Positions 8,647-17,564 of a stretch of DNA of 64,000 bases are shown in pieces; the first letter of the stretch is position 1, and the number at the start of each line of letters is the position of its first letter. The translations under genes and the position numbers were made by a program. Under the pieces are notes generated by a model, which was not told where the DNA came from, searched no databases, and was given only the letters and a program-made list of their open reading frames with translations. The stretch covers positions 1-64,000 of the forward strand of contig NZ_JAERRK010000027.1 of assembly GCF_016741775.1 (NCBI RefSeq), in the 5' to 3' direction. This DNA comes from Streptomyces actinomycinicus (GTDB taxonomy: Bacteria > Actinomycetota > Actinomycetes > Streptomycetales > Streptomycetaceae).

Positions 8647-10089
8647 GTGCGTTTCCTCAATGACATCCAGCCCGCGTACGACCTGACGTACGACGACGTG
8701 TTCATGGTGCCGAGCCGCTCCGCGGTGGGCTCGCGTCAGGGCGTGGACCTCGCCTCTCCGGACGGTACGGGCACGACCATCCCGCTCGTCGTCGCCAACA
8801 TGACAGCCATCGCCGGCCGCCGCATGGCCGAGACGGTGGCCCGCAGGGGCGGCCTCGTGGTCATCCCGCAGGACATCCCGATCGACGTGGTCACCGACGT
8901 CGTCACCTGGGTGAAGAGCCGCCACCTGGTGCTGGACACCCCGATCGTGCTGGCCCCGCACCAGACCGTCGCCGACGCCCTGGCGCTGCTGCCCAAGCGG
9001 TCGCACAACGCCGGGGTCGTCGTGGACGAGGACCAGCGGCCCGTCGGTGTCGTCACCGATGCGGACCTGTCCGGCGTCGACCGCTTCACCCAGCTCGAGG
9101 TCGTCATGTCCAAGGACCTGCTCCTGCTGGACGCCGACATCGACCCGCGCGAGGCCTTCAACACCCTCGACCACCACAACCGCCGCTACGCCCCCGCCGT
9201 CGACAAGGACGGCAGGCTGGCCGGCATCCTCACCCGCAAGGGCGCCCTGCGCGCCACGCTGTACACGCCGGCCGTGGACGCGAACGGCAGGCTGAGGATC
9301 GCCGCCGCCGTCGGCATCAACGGCGACGTCGCGGGCAAGGCCAAGCAGCTGCTCGACGCGGGTGTGGACACCCTCGTGATCGACACCGCGCACGGCCACC
9401 AGGAATCGATGATCAGCGCCATCAAGCTGGTGCGCGCGCTCGACCCGCACGTCCCGATCGCCGCGGGCAACATCGTCTCGGCCGAGGGCGTCAAGGACCT
9501 GATCGACGCGGGCGCGGACATCATCAAGGTCGGTGTCGGCCCGGGCGCCATGTGCACCACCCGCATGATGACCGGTGTGGGCCGGCCGCAGTTCTCCGCC
9601 GTCCTGGAGTGCGCCGCCGAGGCGAAGAAGTACGGCAAGCACGTGTGGGCCGACGGCGGTGTCCGCCACCCGCGCGACGTCGCCATGGCGCTCGCCGCCG
9701 GCGCGTCCAACGTGATGGTCGGCTCCTGGTTCGCGGGCACCTACGAGTCGCCCGGCGACCTCCAGCACGATGCCAACGGCCGCGCCTACAAGGAGTCGTT
9801 CGGCATGGCGTCCGCGCGGGCGGTGGCCAACCGCACGTCGGAGGAGTCGGCGTACGACCGGGCCCGCAAGGCGCTGTTCGAGGAAGGCATCTCGACCTCC
9901 CGCATGTTCCTCGACCCGGCCCGCCCCGGCGTCGAGGACCTGATCGACTCGATCATCGCGGGCGTCCGTTCCTCCTGCACGTACGCCGGTGCCGGCTCCC
10001 TGGAGGAGTTCGCCGAGAAGGCCATCGTCGGCATACAGAGCGCGGCCGGCTACGCCGAGGGCAAGCCGCTGCACGCCAGCTGGAGCTGA
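8647..10089 (+). CDS. guaB1: GuaB1-type IMP dehydrogenase family protein, probable GMP reductase
   Basis: It is an IMPDH/GMPR barrel with an internal CBS pair. The CBS region (about residues 95-210) contains AGVVVDEDQRPVGVVTDADL. The nucleotide site and catalytic Cys lie in GVGPGAMCTTRMMTGVGRPQ. The segment after the barrel, KESFGMASARAVANRTSEES, lacks the Arg-Tyr flap of true IMPDHs. The mycobacterial GuaB1 relative with CBS domains is known to be a GMP reductase, so NADPH-dependent GMP to IMP conversion is the better guess. GTG 8647 (MRFLNDIQPAYDLTYDD) matches family N-termini; ATG 8575 would add 24 unconvincing residues. Confidence 0.88.
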   Translation: MRFLNDIQPAYDLTYDDVFMVPSRSAVGSRQGVDLASPDGTGTTIPLVVANMTAIAGRRMAETVARRGGLVVIPQDIPIDVVTDVVTWVKSRHLVLDTPIVLAPHQTVADALALLPKRSHNAGVVVDEDQRPVGVVTDADLSGVDRFTQLEVVMSKDLLLLDADIDPREAFNTLDHHNRRYAPAVDKDGRLAGILTRKGALRATLYTPAVDANGRLRIAAAVGINGDVAGKAKQLLDAGVDTLVIDTAHGHQESMISAIKLVRALDPHVPIAAGNIVSAEGVKDLIDAGADIIKVGVGPGAMCTTRMMTGVGRPQFSAVLECAAEAKKYGKHVWADGGVRHPRDVAMALAAGASNVMVGSWFAGTYESPGDLQHDANGRAYKESFGMASARAVANRTSEESAYDRARKALFEEGISTSRMFLDPARPGVEDLIDSIIAGVRSSCTYAGAGSLEEFAEKAIVGIQSAAGYAEGKPLHASWS

Positions 10090-10107
10090 CCGCCGGTCCC
10101 GTCCGCA

Positions 10108-10146
10108 CGGCCCCCGCCGTTCCCCTCCCGGGAACGGCGGGGGCCG
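10108..10146 (+). terminator. Terminator after guaB1
   Basis: A perfect 17-bp stem (10108-10124 with 10130-10146) has a 5-base loop and begins 18 bases past the stop. Confidence 0.85.
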
Positions 10147-10452
10147 TCGGCGTTCCCGGCGCGGGACAGCGACTGCGGAAGGGTGTGCGAGGGGCTCGTG
10201 CAACGGTCGACAGCCCGCGTGCAACGATTTGTCATTCCGGCCCGATGAACGCAATGATCATGCGGGGATGCGCAAGGTTGCTGCATTACGCCCGTGAAGC
10301 CCTGCCTCGTAGGGTCATGCGCTAGTACGTGGCGTGGCGGGGACCCCGCTCGGTGGGTTCCTGCCCTCGCAGGTTCCACCGGTCCCCGTCCGCGAAGGCC
10401 GGCGCTCGCCGGTCCGTACCCCCTATGACCGGCAGCGAGAAGGAGCCAGCGC
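10147..10452 (+). promoter_or_regulatory. Long upstream region of the permease gene with GCAACG motifs
   Basis: No gene is visible. GTGCAACGG (10198-10206) and GTGCAACGA (10219-10227) are 21 bp apart, two helical turns. A third variant, GCAATGA, is at 10251 and a GCAAGG half-site lies near 10272. The same heptamer recurs three times upstream of the lysine-monooxygenase pair at 22773-22832. A regulator such as the neighbouring Lrp/AsnC protein could bind here; this is inference. Confidence 0.45.
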
Positions 10453-11940
10453 GTGCTCGACCAAGGCGCACCCCCGCAGAACCAGATACCGGCCGCCCCC
10501 GCGTCCCCGGGCGTCGCCGCGCGCCTGATGCGTCGCAAGCCCGTGGAACGCCTGGTCGCCGAGGGCGGCCAGGGTGAGGGAGGCCAGCTCCGGCGCTCCC
10601 TCGGGCTGTGGCAGCTGACCATGATCAGCATCGGTGCCACTCTCGGCACCGGCATCTTCGTCGTCCTCGGCGACGCCGTTCCGGAGGCCGGTCCCGCGGT
10701 CACCCTGGCCTTCGTGATCGCCGGCCTCACGGCTCTCTTCTCGGCCCTGTCCTACGCCGAGCTGGCGGGCAGCATCCCCGTCGCCGGATCCTCCTACTCG
10801 TATGCGTACGCAACGCTGGGCGAGCTGGTCGCCTGGGTCTGCGGCTGGTGCCTGGTCCTCGAGTACGGCGTGTCGGTGGCCGCCGTCGCCGTCGGCTGGG
10901 GCGAGTACCTGAACGAGCTGCTCGACGGCACCATCGGCGTGACCATCCCCGCCGCGCTGTCCTCGGCGCCGGGCGAGGGCGGCATCGTCAACCTGCCCGC
11001 CCTGATCGTCGTGCTCCTGGCGATGGTGTTCCTGCTCGGCGGCGCCCGCGAGTCCGCCCGCGCCAACACGATCATGGTCTGTGTGAAGATCGCCGCCCTG
11101 GTGCTGTTCTGCGCGGTCGGTTTCATGGGCTTCAAGTCCGGCAACTACCGCGACTTCATGCCGCTCGGCATGTCCGGGGTCAGCGCCGCCGGTGCCACGC
11201 TGTTCTTCTCGTACATCGGCTTCGACGCCGCGTCCACCGCCGGCGAGGAGGCGAAGAACCCCAAGCGCGACCTGCCGCGGGCGATCATGCTGTCGCTGAT
11301 CATCGTGACCGCGCTGTACGTGCTCGTCGCGGGTGTCGCCGTGGGCGCCTGGAACTGGAAGAAGTTCGACGGGTCCGAGGCCACGCTCGCCGCGATCATG
11401 AACGACGTCACCGGCCAGACCTTCTGGGGCACCATGCTCGCGCTGGGCGCCGTCATCTCGATCGCCAGCGTGGTGCTGACCGTGCTCTACGGCCAGACCC
11501 GCATCCTCTTCGCGATGGCCCGTGACGGCCTGGTGCCCAAGGCGCTCGGCAAGGTCCACCCGAAGACCGGCGCCCCCCGCCTCAACACGGTGCTCGTGTC
11601 GCTCTTCTGCGGTGTGCTCGCCGCCCTCATCCCGCTGGGCAAGCTGGTCGACGCCACCAGCATCGGCACGCTGTTCGCCTTCGCGCTGGTCAACATCGCC
11701 GTCATCGTCCTGCGCTACAAGCGGCCCGGGCTGGAGCGCACGTTCAAGGTGCCGTTCGGGCCGGTACTGCCGGTGCTGGGCTTCGTGTTCTGCGCGTACA
11801 ACATGTTCAGCCTCGACTCCGTCACCTGGATCGTGTTCGGTGTCTGGATGGCCGTCGGGCTCGTGTTCTACTTCGTGTACGGCTATCGCCGTTCCCGTCT
11901 CGCGACCGGTGAGGACCTCGCGGTGACGGCAGAGAAGTGA
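10453..11940 (+). CDS. APC-family amino acid permease, cationic-amino-acid-transporter type
   Basis: It has about 12 membrane helices, and the first shows MISIGATLGTGIFVVLG, the unwound substrate-binding motif of APC transporters. FFSYIGFDAASTAGEEAKNP and VLYGQTRILFAMARDGL are hallmarks of the CAT/YfnA branch, which takes up basic and some neutral amino acids. The 495 residues are typical. GTG 10453 follows GAAGGAG at 8 bases. The Lrp/AsnC gene starts 27 bp downstream, so both probably form one operon in which the regulator senses the transported amino acid. Confidence 0.9.
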   Translation: MLDQGAPPQNQIPAAPASPGVAARLMRRKPVERLVAEGGQGEGGQLRRSLGLWQLTMISIGATLGTGIFVVLGDAVPEAGPAVTLAFVIAGLTALFSALSYAELAGSIPVAGSSYSYAYATLGELVAWVCGWCLVLEYGVSVAAVAVGWGEYLNELLDGTIGVTIPAALSSAPGEGGIVNLPALIVVLLAMVFLLGGARESARANTIMVCVKIAALVLFCAVGFMGFKSGNYRDFMPLGMSGVSAAGATLFFSYIGFDAASTAGEEAKNPKRDLPRAIMLSLIIVTALYVLVAGVAVGAWNWKKFDGSEATLAAIMNDVTGQTFWGTMLALGAVISIASVVLTVLYGQTRILFAMARDGLVPKALGKVHPKTGAPRLNTVLVSLFCGVLAALIPLGKLVDATSIGTLFAFALVNIAVIVLRYKRPGLERTFKVPFGPVLPVLGFVFCAYNMFSLDSVTWIVFGVWMAVGLVFYFVYGYRRSRLATGEDLAVTAEK

Positions 11941-11967
11941 CCGGACCGAAGAAGTGAACCACCCCCT

Positions 11968-12420
11968 GTGCTGAACGATCTCGACGAACGCATCGTGCAC
12001 GCCCTCGCCGAGGACGCCCGCCGCTCCTACGCGGACATCGGGCAGATGGTCGGCCTGTCCGCGCCCGCGGTGAAGCGGCGCGTGGACCGGCTGCGGGCCA
12101 CCGGAGCCATCACCGGATTCACCGTCCGGGTGGACCCGGGAGCGCTCGGCTGGGAGACCGAGGGATACATCGAGATCTACTGCCGGAGCAACACGTCTCC
12201 GGAGACGATCCAGCGCGGTCTGGAGCGTTACCAGGAGGTCGTGGCCGCGTCGACCGTCACCGGCGACGCGGACGCGATCGCCCAGGTCTTCGCCTCCGAC
12301 ATGCGTCACTTCGAACGCGTGCTGGAGCGGATCGCAGGAGAGCCGTTCGTCGAGCGGACCAAGTCGGTTCTGGTGCTGTCCCCGCTGCTGCGCCGCTTCT
12401 CTTCGGGGGCGCCGGGCTGA
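11968..12420 (+). CDS. Lrp/AsnC-family transcriptional regulator
   Basis: It has 150 residues with an N-terminal HTH (LNDLDERIVHALAEDARRSY, then SAPAVKRRVDRLRATGAI) and a C-terminal RAM ligand-binding domain (VVAASTVTGDADAIAQVFA, the Gly-Asp loop that binds amino acids). Lrp proteins form octamers that wrap promoter DNA and respond to amino acids. It starts with GTG 11968 and lies directly behind the basic-amino-acid-type permease. Local autoregulation is likely; a wider target could be davAB, given the shared motif noted upstream of both. Confidence 0.9.
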   Translation: MLNDLDERIVHALAEDARRSYADIGQMVGLSAPAVKRRVDRLRATGAITGFTVRVDPGALGWETEGYIEIYCRSNTSPETIQRGLERYQEVVAASTVTGDADAIAQVFASDMRHFERVLERIAGEPFVERTKSVLVLSPLLRRFSSGAPG

Positions 12421-12456
12421 GAGCGGCCCCGGCCCGGGGCGCCTTCGCCGTCGCCG

Positions 12457-12570
12457 GCTGCGGGTCCGTCGTGGTCGCTCGCGCAGTTCCCCGCGCCCCT
12501 TTCGGGGCGCTTCGGCTCAGCGCCCTGAAGGGGCGCGGGGAACTGCGCGACAAGCCACGGACCGCCCGCA
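12457..12570. repeat. Inverted pair of the dispersed repeat, acting as a bidirectional terminator
   Basis: Two copies of the dispersed element face each other. The core arms 12481-12501 and 12528-12548 are perfectly complementary over 21 bp around a 26-base loop. Outer parts carry the GGGTCCGTCGTGG and CCACGGACC tails. It sits between convergent stops (12420 and 12652), so it probably terminates both the Lrp and GntR transcripts. Confidence 0.8.
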
Positions 12571-12651
12571 CCCGGCGACGGCACGGGCACCCCGAGTTCT
12601 GCTCCGGTCTTACGCCGACTCGTGCCCGGCGACGGTGAGGCGCCCCGAGTT

Positions 12652-13392
12652 CTACTCCGCGGTCTTCCGCGCCAGCGCGTTGCTTCCTATGGAATTGCGC
12701 ACGCTGAAGCTCACCGCGTCCGAGCGGTAGCGGTCGTCCGACCACTCCACCGGGCGGCCCTCCGGTGTCGTCGTCACCCGGCGGACCCGCAGCAGCGGAC
12801 TCGTCCGGCGCACCCCCAGCAGCTCGGCGTCCAGCGCGCCGCAGGCGACCGCGTCGATCACGTGCTCGCCGTAGGCGAAGACCAGGCCCGTGTCGTCGTA
12901 CAGGCGCTGGGTGACCGACGCGCAGTCGGGCTCGATTGCCTCCACCGCCGCGGCGATCCAGTCGGCGTACACCGTGCGTTCCAGCAGCACCGGCTCGCCG
13001 TCCAGGCCGCGCACCCGCAGCACGTGCAACACCCGAGTCCCCGCCGGCAGTTGGAGGCGTACGGCATCCTCCTGCGTGGCCGGGCGGTACTCCTGGGACA
13101 CCACGTGGCCGGTGGCCTCGCGGCCCATCGCCCGCGCCCACTGGGCGAAGCTGCGCAGTTCGGCGAAGCTCTGGCTGCGGCGGCTCGCGAGCACGACCCT
13201 GCGGGCCCCCTGGCGGGAGCCGATGAGCCCCTCCGCCGTCAGGGTCGCGACGGCCTGGCGGACCGTCCCGCGTGAGACGCCGTAGTGCGCCGCGAGTTCC
13301 GACTCCGAGGGCAGCCGGCTGCCGACGGTGTACTCCTCGCGGTCGATCGCCCGCCGCAGTGCGTCGGCGATCTCCTCGTGTCGCGCCGTCAT
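12652..13392 (-). CDS. GntR-family (HutC/UTRA) transcriptional regulator
   Basis: The winged HTH (residues 1-70) reads RLPSESELAAHYGVSRGTVR, the GntR signature. Residues about 85-235 form a UTRA effector domain (SQEYRPATQEDAVRLQLPAG, RVLHVLRVRGLDGEPVLLER). HutC-type regulators bind small sugars, amino acids or phosphonates and usually repress the adjacent genes. It is divergent from the ABC operon, and a palindrome of the DasR-like form ACTTGTN4ACAAGT lies at 13543-13562 in front of that operon. The effector is unknown. Confidence 0.9.
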   Translation of the reverse strand: MTARHEEIADALRRAIDREEYTVGSRLPSESELAAHYGVSRGTVRQAVATLTAEGLIGSRQGARRVVLASRRSQSFAELRSFAQWARAMGREATGHVVSQEYRPATQEDAVRLQLPAGTRVLHVLRVRGLDGEPVLLERTVYADWIAAAVEAIEPDCASVTQRLYDDTGLVFAYGEHVIDAVACGALDAELLGVRRTSPLLRVRRVTTTPEGRPVEWSDDRYRSDAVSFSVRNSIGSNALARKTAE

Positions 13393-13503
13393 GCTTCCCC
13401 TCTGCTCAGATCACTGTGCACAGCGTGACCAGCGTAATCCACACCCCAGGTGATCCGTGTCAGCCGGAAGTGTGCAGGGAAACGGGGCCCGCCGTTTCAC
13501 CGG

Positions 13504-13515
13504 TGTTCATGAACA
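13504..13515. promoter_or_regulatory. 12-bp palindrome TGTTCATGAACA
   Basis: A perfect palindrome in the divergent region between the GntR gene and the ABC operon, 28 bp from the larger operator-like palindrome. Possibly a second regulator site. Confidence 0.4.
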
Positions 13516-13542
13516 GGACACCGACGACGGGCGTACTGGGGC

Positions 13543-13562
13543 CAACTTGTTCAGACAAGTTG
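13543..13562. promoter_or_regulatory. Probable GntR operator in front of the ABC operon
   Basis: CAACTTGT (13543-13550), TCAG, ACAAGTTG (13555-13562) form a perfect 8-bp inverted repeat 40 bases before the operon's first GTG. Its form resembles known HutC-subfamily operators such as the DasR site ACTGGTCTAGACCAGT. The neighbouring divergent GntR protein is the natural binder. Confidence 0.65.
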
Positions 13563-13602
13563 CCCGCACTACCTCCACTCCCGTGCGTCCCCTGGAGAGA
13601 CC

Positions 13603-14763
13603 GTGACCGTGTCCCTGCCGAGAACCGCCGTCCTCGGCGGCTCCCTCGCCGTCGTCGCCGCGCTCGCGCTGAGCGCCTGCGGCGCCGCCCCCGACAACGC
13701 GTCGTCCACCACCAAGAACGGCAAGAGCGCCGCCACCGCCACCTCCGCCGCCGACTTCGGCGGCATGGACGCCCTGGTCAAGGCGGCCAAGAAGGAAGGC
13801 ACCCTGCACGCCATCGCGCTCCCGCGCGACTGGGCCAACTACGGCGCCCTCCTCGACGGCTTCCAGAAGAAGTACGGCATCAAGATCGAGGTGGAGAGCC
13901 CCGACGGCTCCAGCCAGGACGAGATCAACGCCGTCACCTCCCGCAAGGGCCAGGACCGCGCCCCCGACGTCCTGGACCTCGGCAGCTCCTTCGCGCTGAG
14001 CGCCGCCCAGCAGGGCCTTCTCGCGCCCTACAAGGTGGCCTCCTTCGCCGACATCCCCGAGGGCCAGAAGGACCCGCAGGCCCGCTGGTTCAACGACTAC
14101 GGCGGCTACATCTCCATCGGCTGCGACGCGGGGCGCGTGAAGCAGTGCCCGACCAGCTTCAAGGACCTCCTCAAGCCCCAGTACAAGGGCCAGGTCGCCC
14201 TCAACGGCAACCCCACCAAGTCCGGCTCGGCCTTCGGCGGCGTCTACGCGGCGGCACTCGCCAACGGCGGCTCCTTCGACGACATCCAGCCCGGCCTGGA
14301 CTTCTTCGCCAAGCTGAAGAAGAACGGCAACTACACGCCCGTCGAGTCCACCCCGGCCACCGTCGAGAAGGGCGAGACGCCGATCTCGATCGACTGGGAC
14401 TACCTCAACGCCGGCTACGCCGACGAGTTCAAGTCCAAGGGCGTCGACTGGAAGGTCGCCATCCCGGGCGACGGCCAGTACGCCCAGTACTACTCCCAGG
14501 CCATCAACAAGGACGCCGCGCACCCCGCGGCCGCCCGCCTGTGGCAGGAGTACCTCTACAGCGCCGAGGGCCAGAACCTGTGGCTCAAGGGCTACGCCCG
14601 CCCGGCCCTGATGACCGCCATGGACAAGGCCGGCACCCTCGATAAGACGGCCGCGGCCAAGCTGCCCAAGGTCACCGGCACGCCCACCTTCCCGACCGAG
14701 GACCAGCAGAGCAAGGCCAAGACGGTCCTCGCGCAGGGCTGGGGGAAGGCCGTCTCCGGATGA
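13603..14763 (+). CDS. ABC transporter substrate-binding lipoprotein
   Basis: The N-terminus has a lipoprotein signal ending in LSACG, with the lipid-carrying Cys about residue 26, so it is anchored outside the membrane. The mature 360 residues form a type-II periplasmic-binding fold (KKYGIKIEVESPDGSSQDEI, VALNGNPTKSGSAFGGVYAA, PVESTPATVEKGETPISIDW). It is closest in feel to the iron/spermidine/2-aminoethylphosphonate class of binding proteins. The stop overlaps the next start by 4 bases, so it is translationally coupled to the permease. The substrate cannot be read from sequence; the phosphatase fusion at the operon end suggests an organophosphate or phosphonate. Confidence 0.88.
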   Translation: MTVSLPRTAVLGGSLAVVAALALSACGAAPDNASSTTKNGKSAATATSAADFGGMDALVKAAKKEGTLHAIALPRDWANYGALLDGFQKKYGIKIEVESPDGSSQDEINAVTSRKGQDRAPDVLDLGSSFALSAAQQGLLAPYKVASFADIPEGQKDPQARWFNDYGGYISIGCDAGRVKQCPTSFKDLLKPQYKGQVALNGNPTKSGSAFGGVYAAALANGGSFDDIQPGLDFFAKLKKNGNYTPVESTPATVEKGETPISIDWDYLNAGYADEFKSKGVDWKVAIPGDGQYAQYYSQAINKDAAHPAAARLWQEYLYSAEGQNLWLKGYARPALMTAMDKAGTLDKTAAAKLPKVTGTPTFPTEDQQSKAKTVLAQGWGKAVSG

Positions 14764-15659
14764 CCGCCGCTCTCCCGCGTGCGGACGTGGCGCCCGTCGC
14801 TTCGGCGAAGCGGCGGCGCCGCGCCCCCGGCTGGCTGGCCGTGGTGCCGCTGCTGGTGTTCACGGCGATCGCCTTCGGGCTGCCCGCCGTGGCCATCGTG
14901 GACGGCGCCTTCACGGTCAAGGACGCCACCACCGGCGCCGCCTCCTACACCGGCGCCAATCTGACGGCCTCGCTGCAGGGGCCGTACCTCACCGCGCTGC
15001 TCGGCAGCGTCAAGCTGTCCGCGATCTCCGCCGCACTCGGCGTCCTGCTCGGGCTGCCGCTCGCGCAGGCCGTGGTCAGCTCCCGCTCCCGCGCACTGCG
15101 CGAGGCCGTGCTCACCGCCTCCGGTGTGCTCGCCAACTTCGGCGGTGTCCCGCTGGCCTTCGCCTTCGTCGCCACCCTCGGCAACGCGGGCGTGCTGACG
15201 GTGCACCTGGGGCTGAAGGACAGCGGCTGGGACCTGTACAGCTTCTGGGGCCTGGTCCTCGTCTACCTGTACTTCCTCGTCCCGCTCATGGTCCTCACCA
15301 TCACCCCGGCGCTGGACGGCCTGCGCACCCAGTGGCGCGAGGCCGCACTGAACAACGGCGCCACCGGCGTGCAGTACTGGCGGCACGTGGCCCTCCCCGT
15401 GCTCGCGCCCTCCCTGCTCGGCGGCCTGGTCCTGCTGTTCGGCAGCGCCTTCGCCGCCTACGCCACCGCCGCCGCCATGGTCGGCAGCGCCGTTCCGCTG
15501 GTCACGCTCCAGATCGCCGACGCCCTCTCCGGCAACGTGCTGGTCGGCCAGGAGAACGTCGCCCTCGCCCTCAGCCTCGACATGGTCCTGGTCGCGGGCC
15601 TGGTCATGGCCGTGTACCTGCCCCTTCAGCGACGGAGTGCCCGATGGCTCGACGCCTGA
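14760..15659 (+). CDS. ABC transporter permease (first)
   Basis: It is a 299-residue inner-membrane permease of the binding-protein-dependent class with about six helices. The EAA-like loop that docks the ATPase is QWREAALNNGATGVQYWRHV. Its ATG overlaps the stop of the lipoprotein gene (ATGA). Its own 3' end overlaps the second permease by 16 bases. Together with the second permease it should form the heterodimeric channel. Confidence 0.9.
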   Translation: MTAALPRADVAPVASAKRRRRAPGWLAVVPLLVFTAIAFGLPAVAIVDGAFTVKDATTGAASYTGANLTASLQGPYLTALLGSVKLSAISAALGVLLGLPLAQAVVSSRSRALREAVLTASGVLANFGGVPLAFAFVATLGNAGVLTVHLGLKDSGWDLYSFWGLVLVYLYFLVPLMVLTITPALDGLRTQWREAALNNGATGVQYWRHVALPVLAPSLLGGLVLLFGSAFAAYATAAAMVGSAVPLVTLQIADALSGNVLVGQENVALALSLDMVLVAGLVMAVYLPLQRRSARWLDA

Positions 15660-16465
15660 CCCTCTGGCGGTGGGTCGTCCTCGGTCTCGCCGCCCTGTAC
15701 TTCCTGGTGCCGCTCGGCGCGTCCGTGGTCTTCACCGTCGACGTGCCCGGCCACGGCATCACCTTCGACGCCTACAGCAAGATCCTCTCCACCGAGGGCT
15801 TCGTCTCCAGCCTGCTGCTCTCGCTGGAGCTGGCCGTGACCACCATCGCGGTCGTGCTGCTGCTCATGGTGCCCGCGGCGGTCGCGCTCCGGCTCGGCGC
15901 GCCCCGGCTGCGACCGGTGGTGGAGGTGGTGTGCTCGCTGCCGCTGGTGGTGCCGCCGATCGCCTTCGTCGCCGGCATCGTCAGCGTGCTGAAGTGGGGC
16001 CCGGAGCACCTGTCCCGGACCCCGCTGTTCCAGACCTTCGTGGCGATCCAGGACCCGGACTTCCCCGTGGTCCTGGTGCTCGCGTACGTCGTGATGGCCC
16101 TGCCGTTCGTCTACCGGGCCCTGGACGCCGGGCTGCGCGCCATCGACGTGCGCACCCTCGTCGAAGCCGCCCGCAGCTGCGGTGCCTCCCTGCCGCAGGC
16201 CCTCGTCCGGGCCGTGCTGCCGAACCTGCGCGGCGCCCTGCTGAACGCGGCCTTCCTCACGCTGGCCCTGGTCCTCGGCGAGTTCACGGTCGCCCAGCTG
16301 CTGGGCTTTTGCCCCTTCGCCGTGTGGATCTACAACATCGGCGGCTCGCAGGCCCAGATGTCCGTCGCCGTGTCCGTGCTCAGCCTGCTCGTCACCTGGG
16401 CCCTGCTCCTCGCGCTCGCCGGTGCCGGCGGCGGACGCTCCCGAACCGCTCCTCCCCGGGGATGA
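15644..16465 (+). CDS. ABC transporter permease (second)
   Basis: It is 273 residues, with six predicted helices and the EAA loop VEAARSCGASLPQALVRAV. ATG 15644 (MARRLTLWRWVVLGLAALYF) gives a normal first membrane helix and overlaps the end of the preceding permease. The stop overlaps the next start as ATGA at 16462-16465. Its size and loop match polyamine/phosphonate-type transporters with two distinct permeases. Confidence 0.9.
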   Translation: MARRLTLWRWVVLGLAALYFLVPLGASVVFTVDVPGHGITFDAYSKILSTEGFVSSLLLSLELAVTTIAVVLLLMVPAAVALRLGAPRLRPVVEVVCSLPLVVPPIAFVAGIVSVLKWGPEHLSRTPLFQTFVAIQDPDFPVVLVLAYVVMALPFVYRALDAGLRAIDVRTLVEAARSCGASLPQALVRAVLPNLRGALLNAAFLTLALVLGEFTVAQLLGFCPFAVWIYNIGGSQAQMSVAVSVLSLLVTWALLLALAGAGGGRSRTAPPRG

Positions 16466-17550
16466 CACACACCATGACCGCCACCACGCTCGAGAAGGCC
16501 GTCTCCGAACAGGCCGCCACCGTCGAATTCCGCTCGCTGCGGCGCGAGTTCGGCTCCACCGTCGCCCTGGACGGACTCGACCTGACCGTCCGCCCGGGAG
16601 AGTTCCTGGCGCTGCTCGGCCCGTCCGGCTGCGGCAAGACCACCGCACTGCGCATGCTCGCCGGGTTCGAACACCCCGACTCCGGCGCGGTGCTGGTCGA
16701 CGGCGAGGACGTCACGCACGTCCCCGCCCACCGCCGCGACGCCGGGATGGTCTTCCAGTCCTACAGCCTCTTCCCGCACCTGAACGCCGTCGACAACGTC
16801 GCGTTCGGGCTGCGCATGCGCAAGGTCCGCACCGCCGAACGCCGCTCCCGTGCCGCCGAGTTGCTCGAGCTGGTCGGCCTCGGCGACAAGGCCGAGCGCT
16901 ACCCGCACCAGCTCTCCGGCGGCCAGCAGCAGCGCATCGCGCTGGCCCGTGCCCTCGCCCTGCGCCCGCGCGTGCTCCTGCTGGACGAACCGCTGTCCGC
17001 GCTGGACGCCAAGGTCCGGCTCAGCCTGCGCGAGGAAATCCGCCGGCTCCAGCAGGAACTCGGCATCACCACCCTGTTCGTGACGCACGACCAGGAAGAG
17101 GCCCTCTCGGTCGCCGACCGGGTCGCCGTGATGCGGGCCGGCCGCCTCGAGCAGTGCGCCGGACCCGCCGAGCTGTACGGCCGCCCCGCCACCGCCTTCG
17201 TCGCCGAGTTCGTCGGCACCATGAGCCGGATCCCGGGCGAGCTGGAGGACGGCACGGTGCAGGTGCTCGGGCAGCGGCTGCCGGCCGACGGAGAGGTGCC
17301 GGACGGCGCCGTCGACGTGCTGGTGCGGCCCGAGGCCGTACGCGTGCACGCCGACGAGCAGGGCAGCGCCCGCGTGGTCGCCACCGCCTTCCTCGGCGCG
17401 GTCGTGCGGGTCACCGTGCGGCTCGCCGACGGCACCGAGGCCAAGGCCGACCTGCCCGCGCACGAGGCCGCCGGGCTCGGCGCCGGGTCGCCCGTCGGCG
17501 TGTCACTGCCCGAGCGTGCCGTCCTGGTGGCCGAACGCATCCAGAAGTGA
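16462..17550 (+). CDS. ABC transporter ATP-binding protein with TOBE domain
   Basis: The nucleotide-binding domain has Walker A GPSGCGKTTALR, the Q-loop in VFQSYSLFPHLNAVDNV, the signature LSGGQQQRIALARAL, Walker B VLLLDEPLSALDAK and the switch His in FVTHDQEEAL. Residues after about 250 form a TOBE regulatory domain (DVLVRPEAVRV). This is the PotA/UgpC/PhnT architecture. ATG 16462 overlaps the previous stop; ATG 16474 is an alternative start. Its product powers the two permeases encoded upstream. Confidence 0.93.
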   Translation: MTHTMTATTLEKAVSEQAATVEFRSLRREFGSTVALDGLDLTVRPGEFLALLGPSGCGKTTALRMLAGFEHPDSGAVLVDGEDVTHVPAHRRDAGMVFQSYSLFPHLNAVDNVAFGLRMRKVRTAERRSRAAELLELVGLGDKAERYPHQLSGGQQQRIALARALALRPRVLLLDEPLSALDAKVRLSLREEIRRLQQELGITTLFVTHDQEEALSVADRVAVMRAGRLEQCAGPAELYGRPATAFVAEFVGTMSRIPGELEDGTVQVLGQRLPADGEVPDGAVDVLVRPEAVRVHADEQGSARVVATAFLGAVVRVTVRLADGTEAKADLPAHEAAGLGAGSPVGVSLPERAVLVAERIQK

Positions 17551-17564
17551 GGAACGACACCGAC

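Noticed and set aside
10290..10420. T-box leader in front of the permease
   Set aside because: GGTTCCACCGG-like bases are present, but no specifier loop or antiterminator fold could be drawn.
13490..13520. PHO box before the ABC operon
   Set aside because: TTTCACCGG and GTTCATGAA look like half-sites, but the 11-bp register and several consensus bases do not fit.
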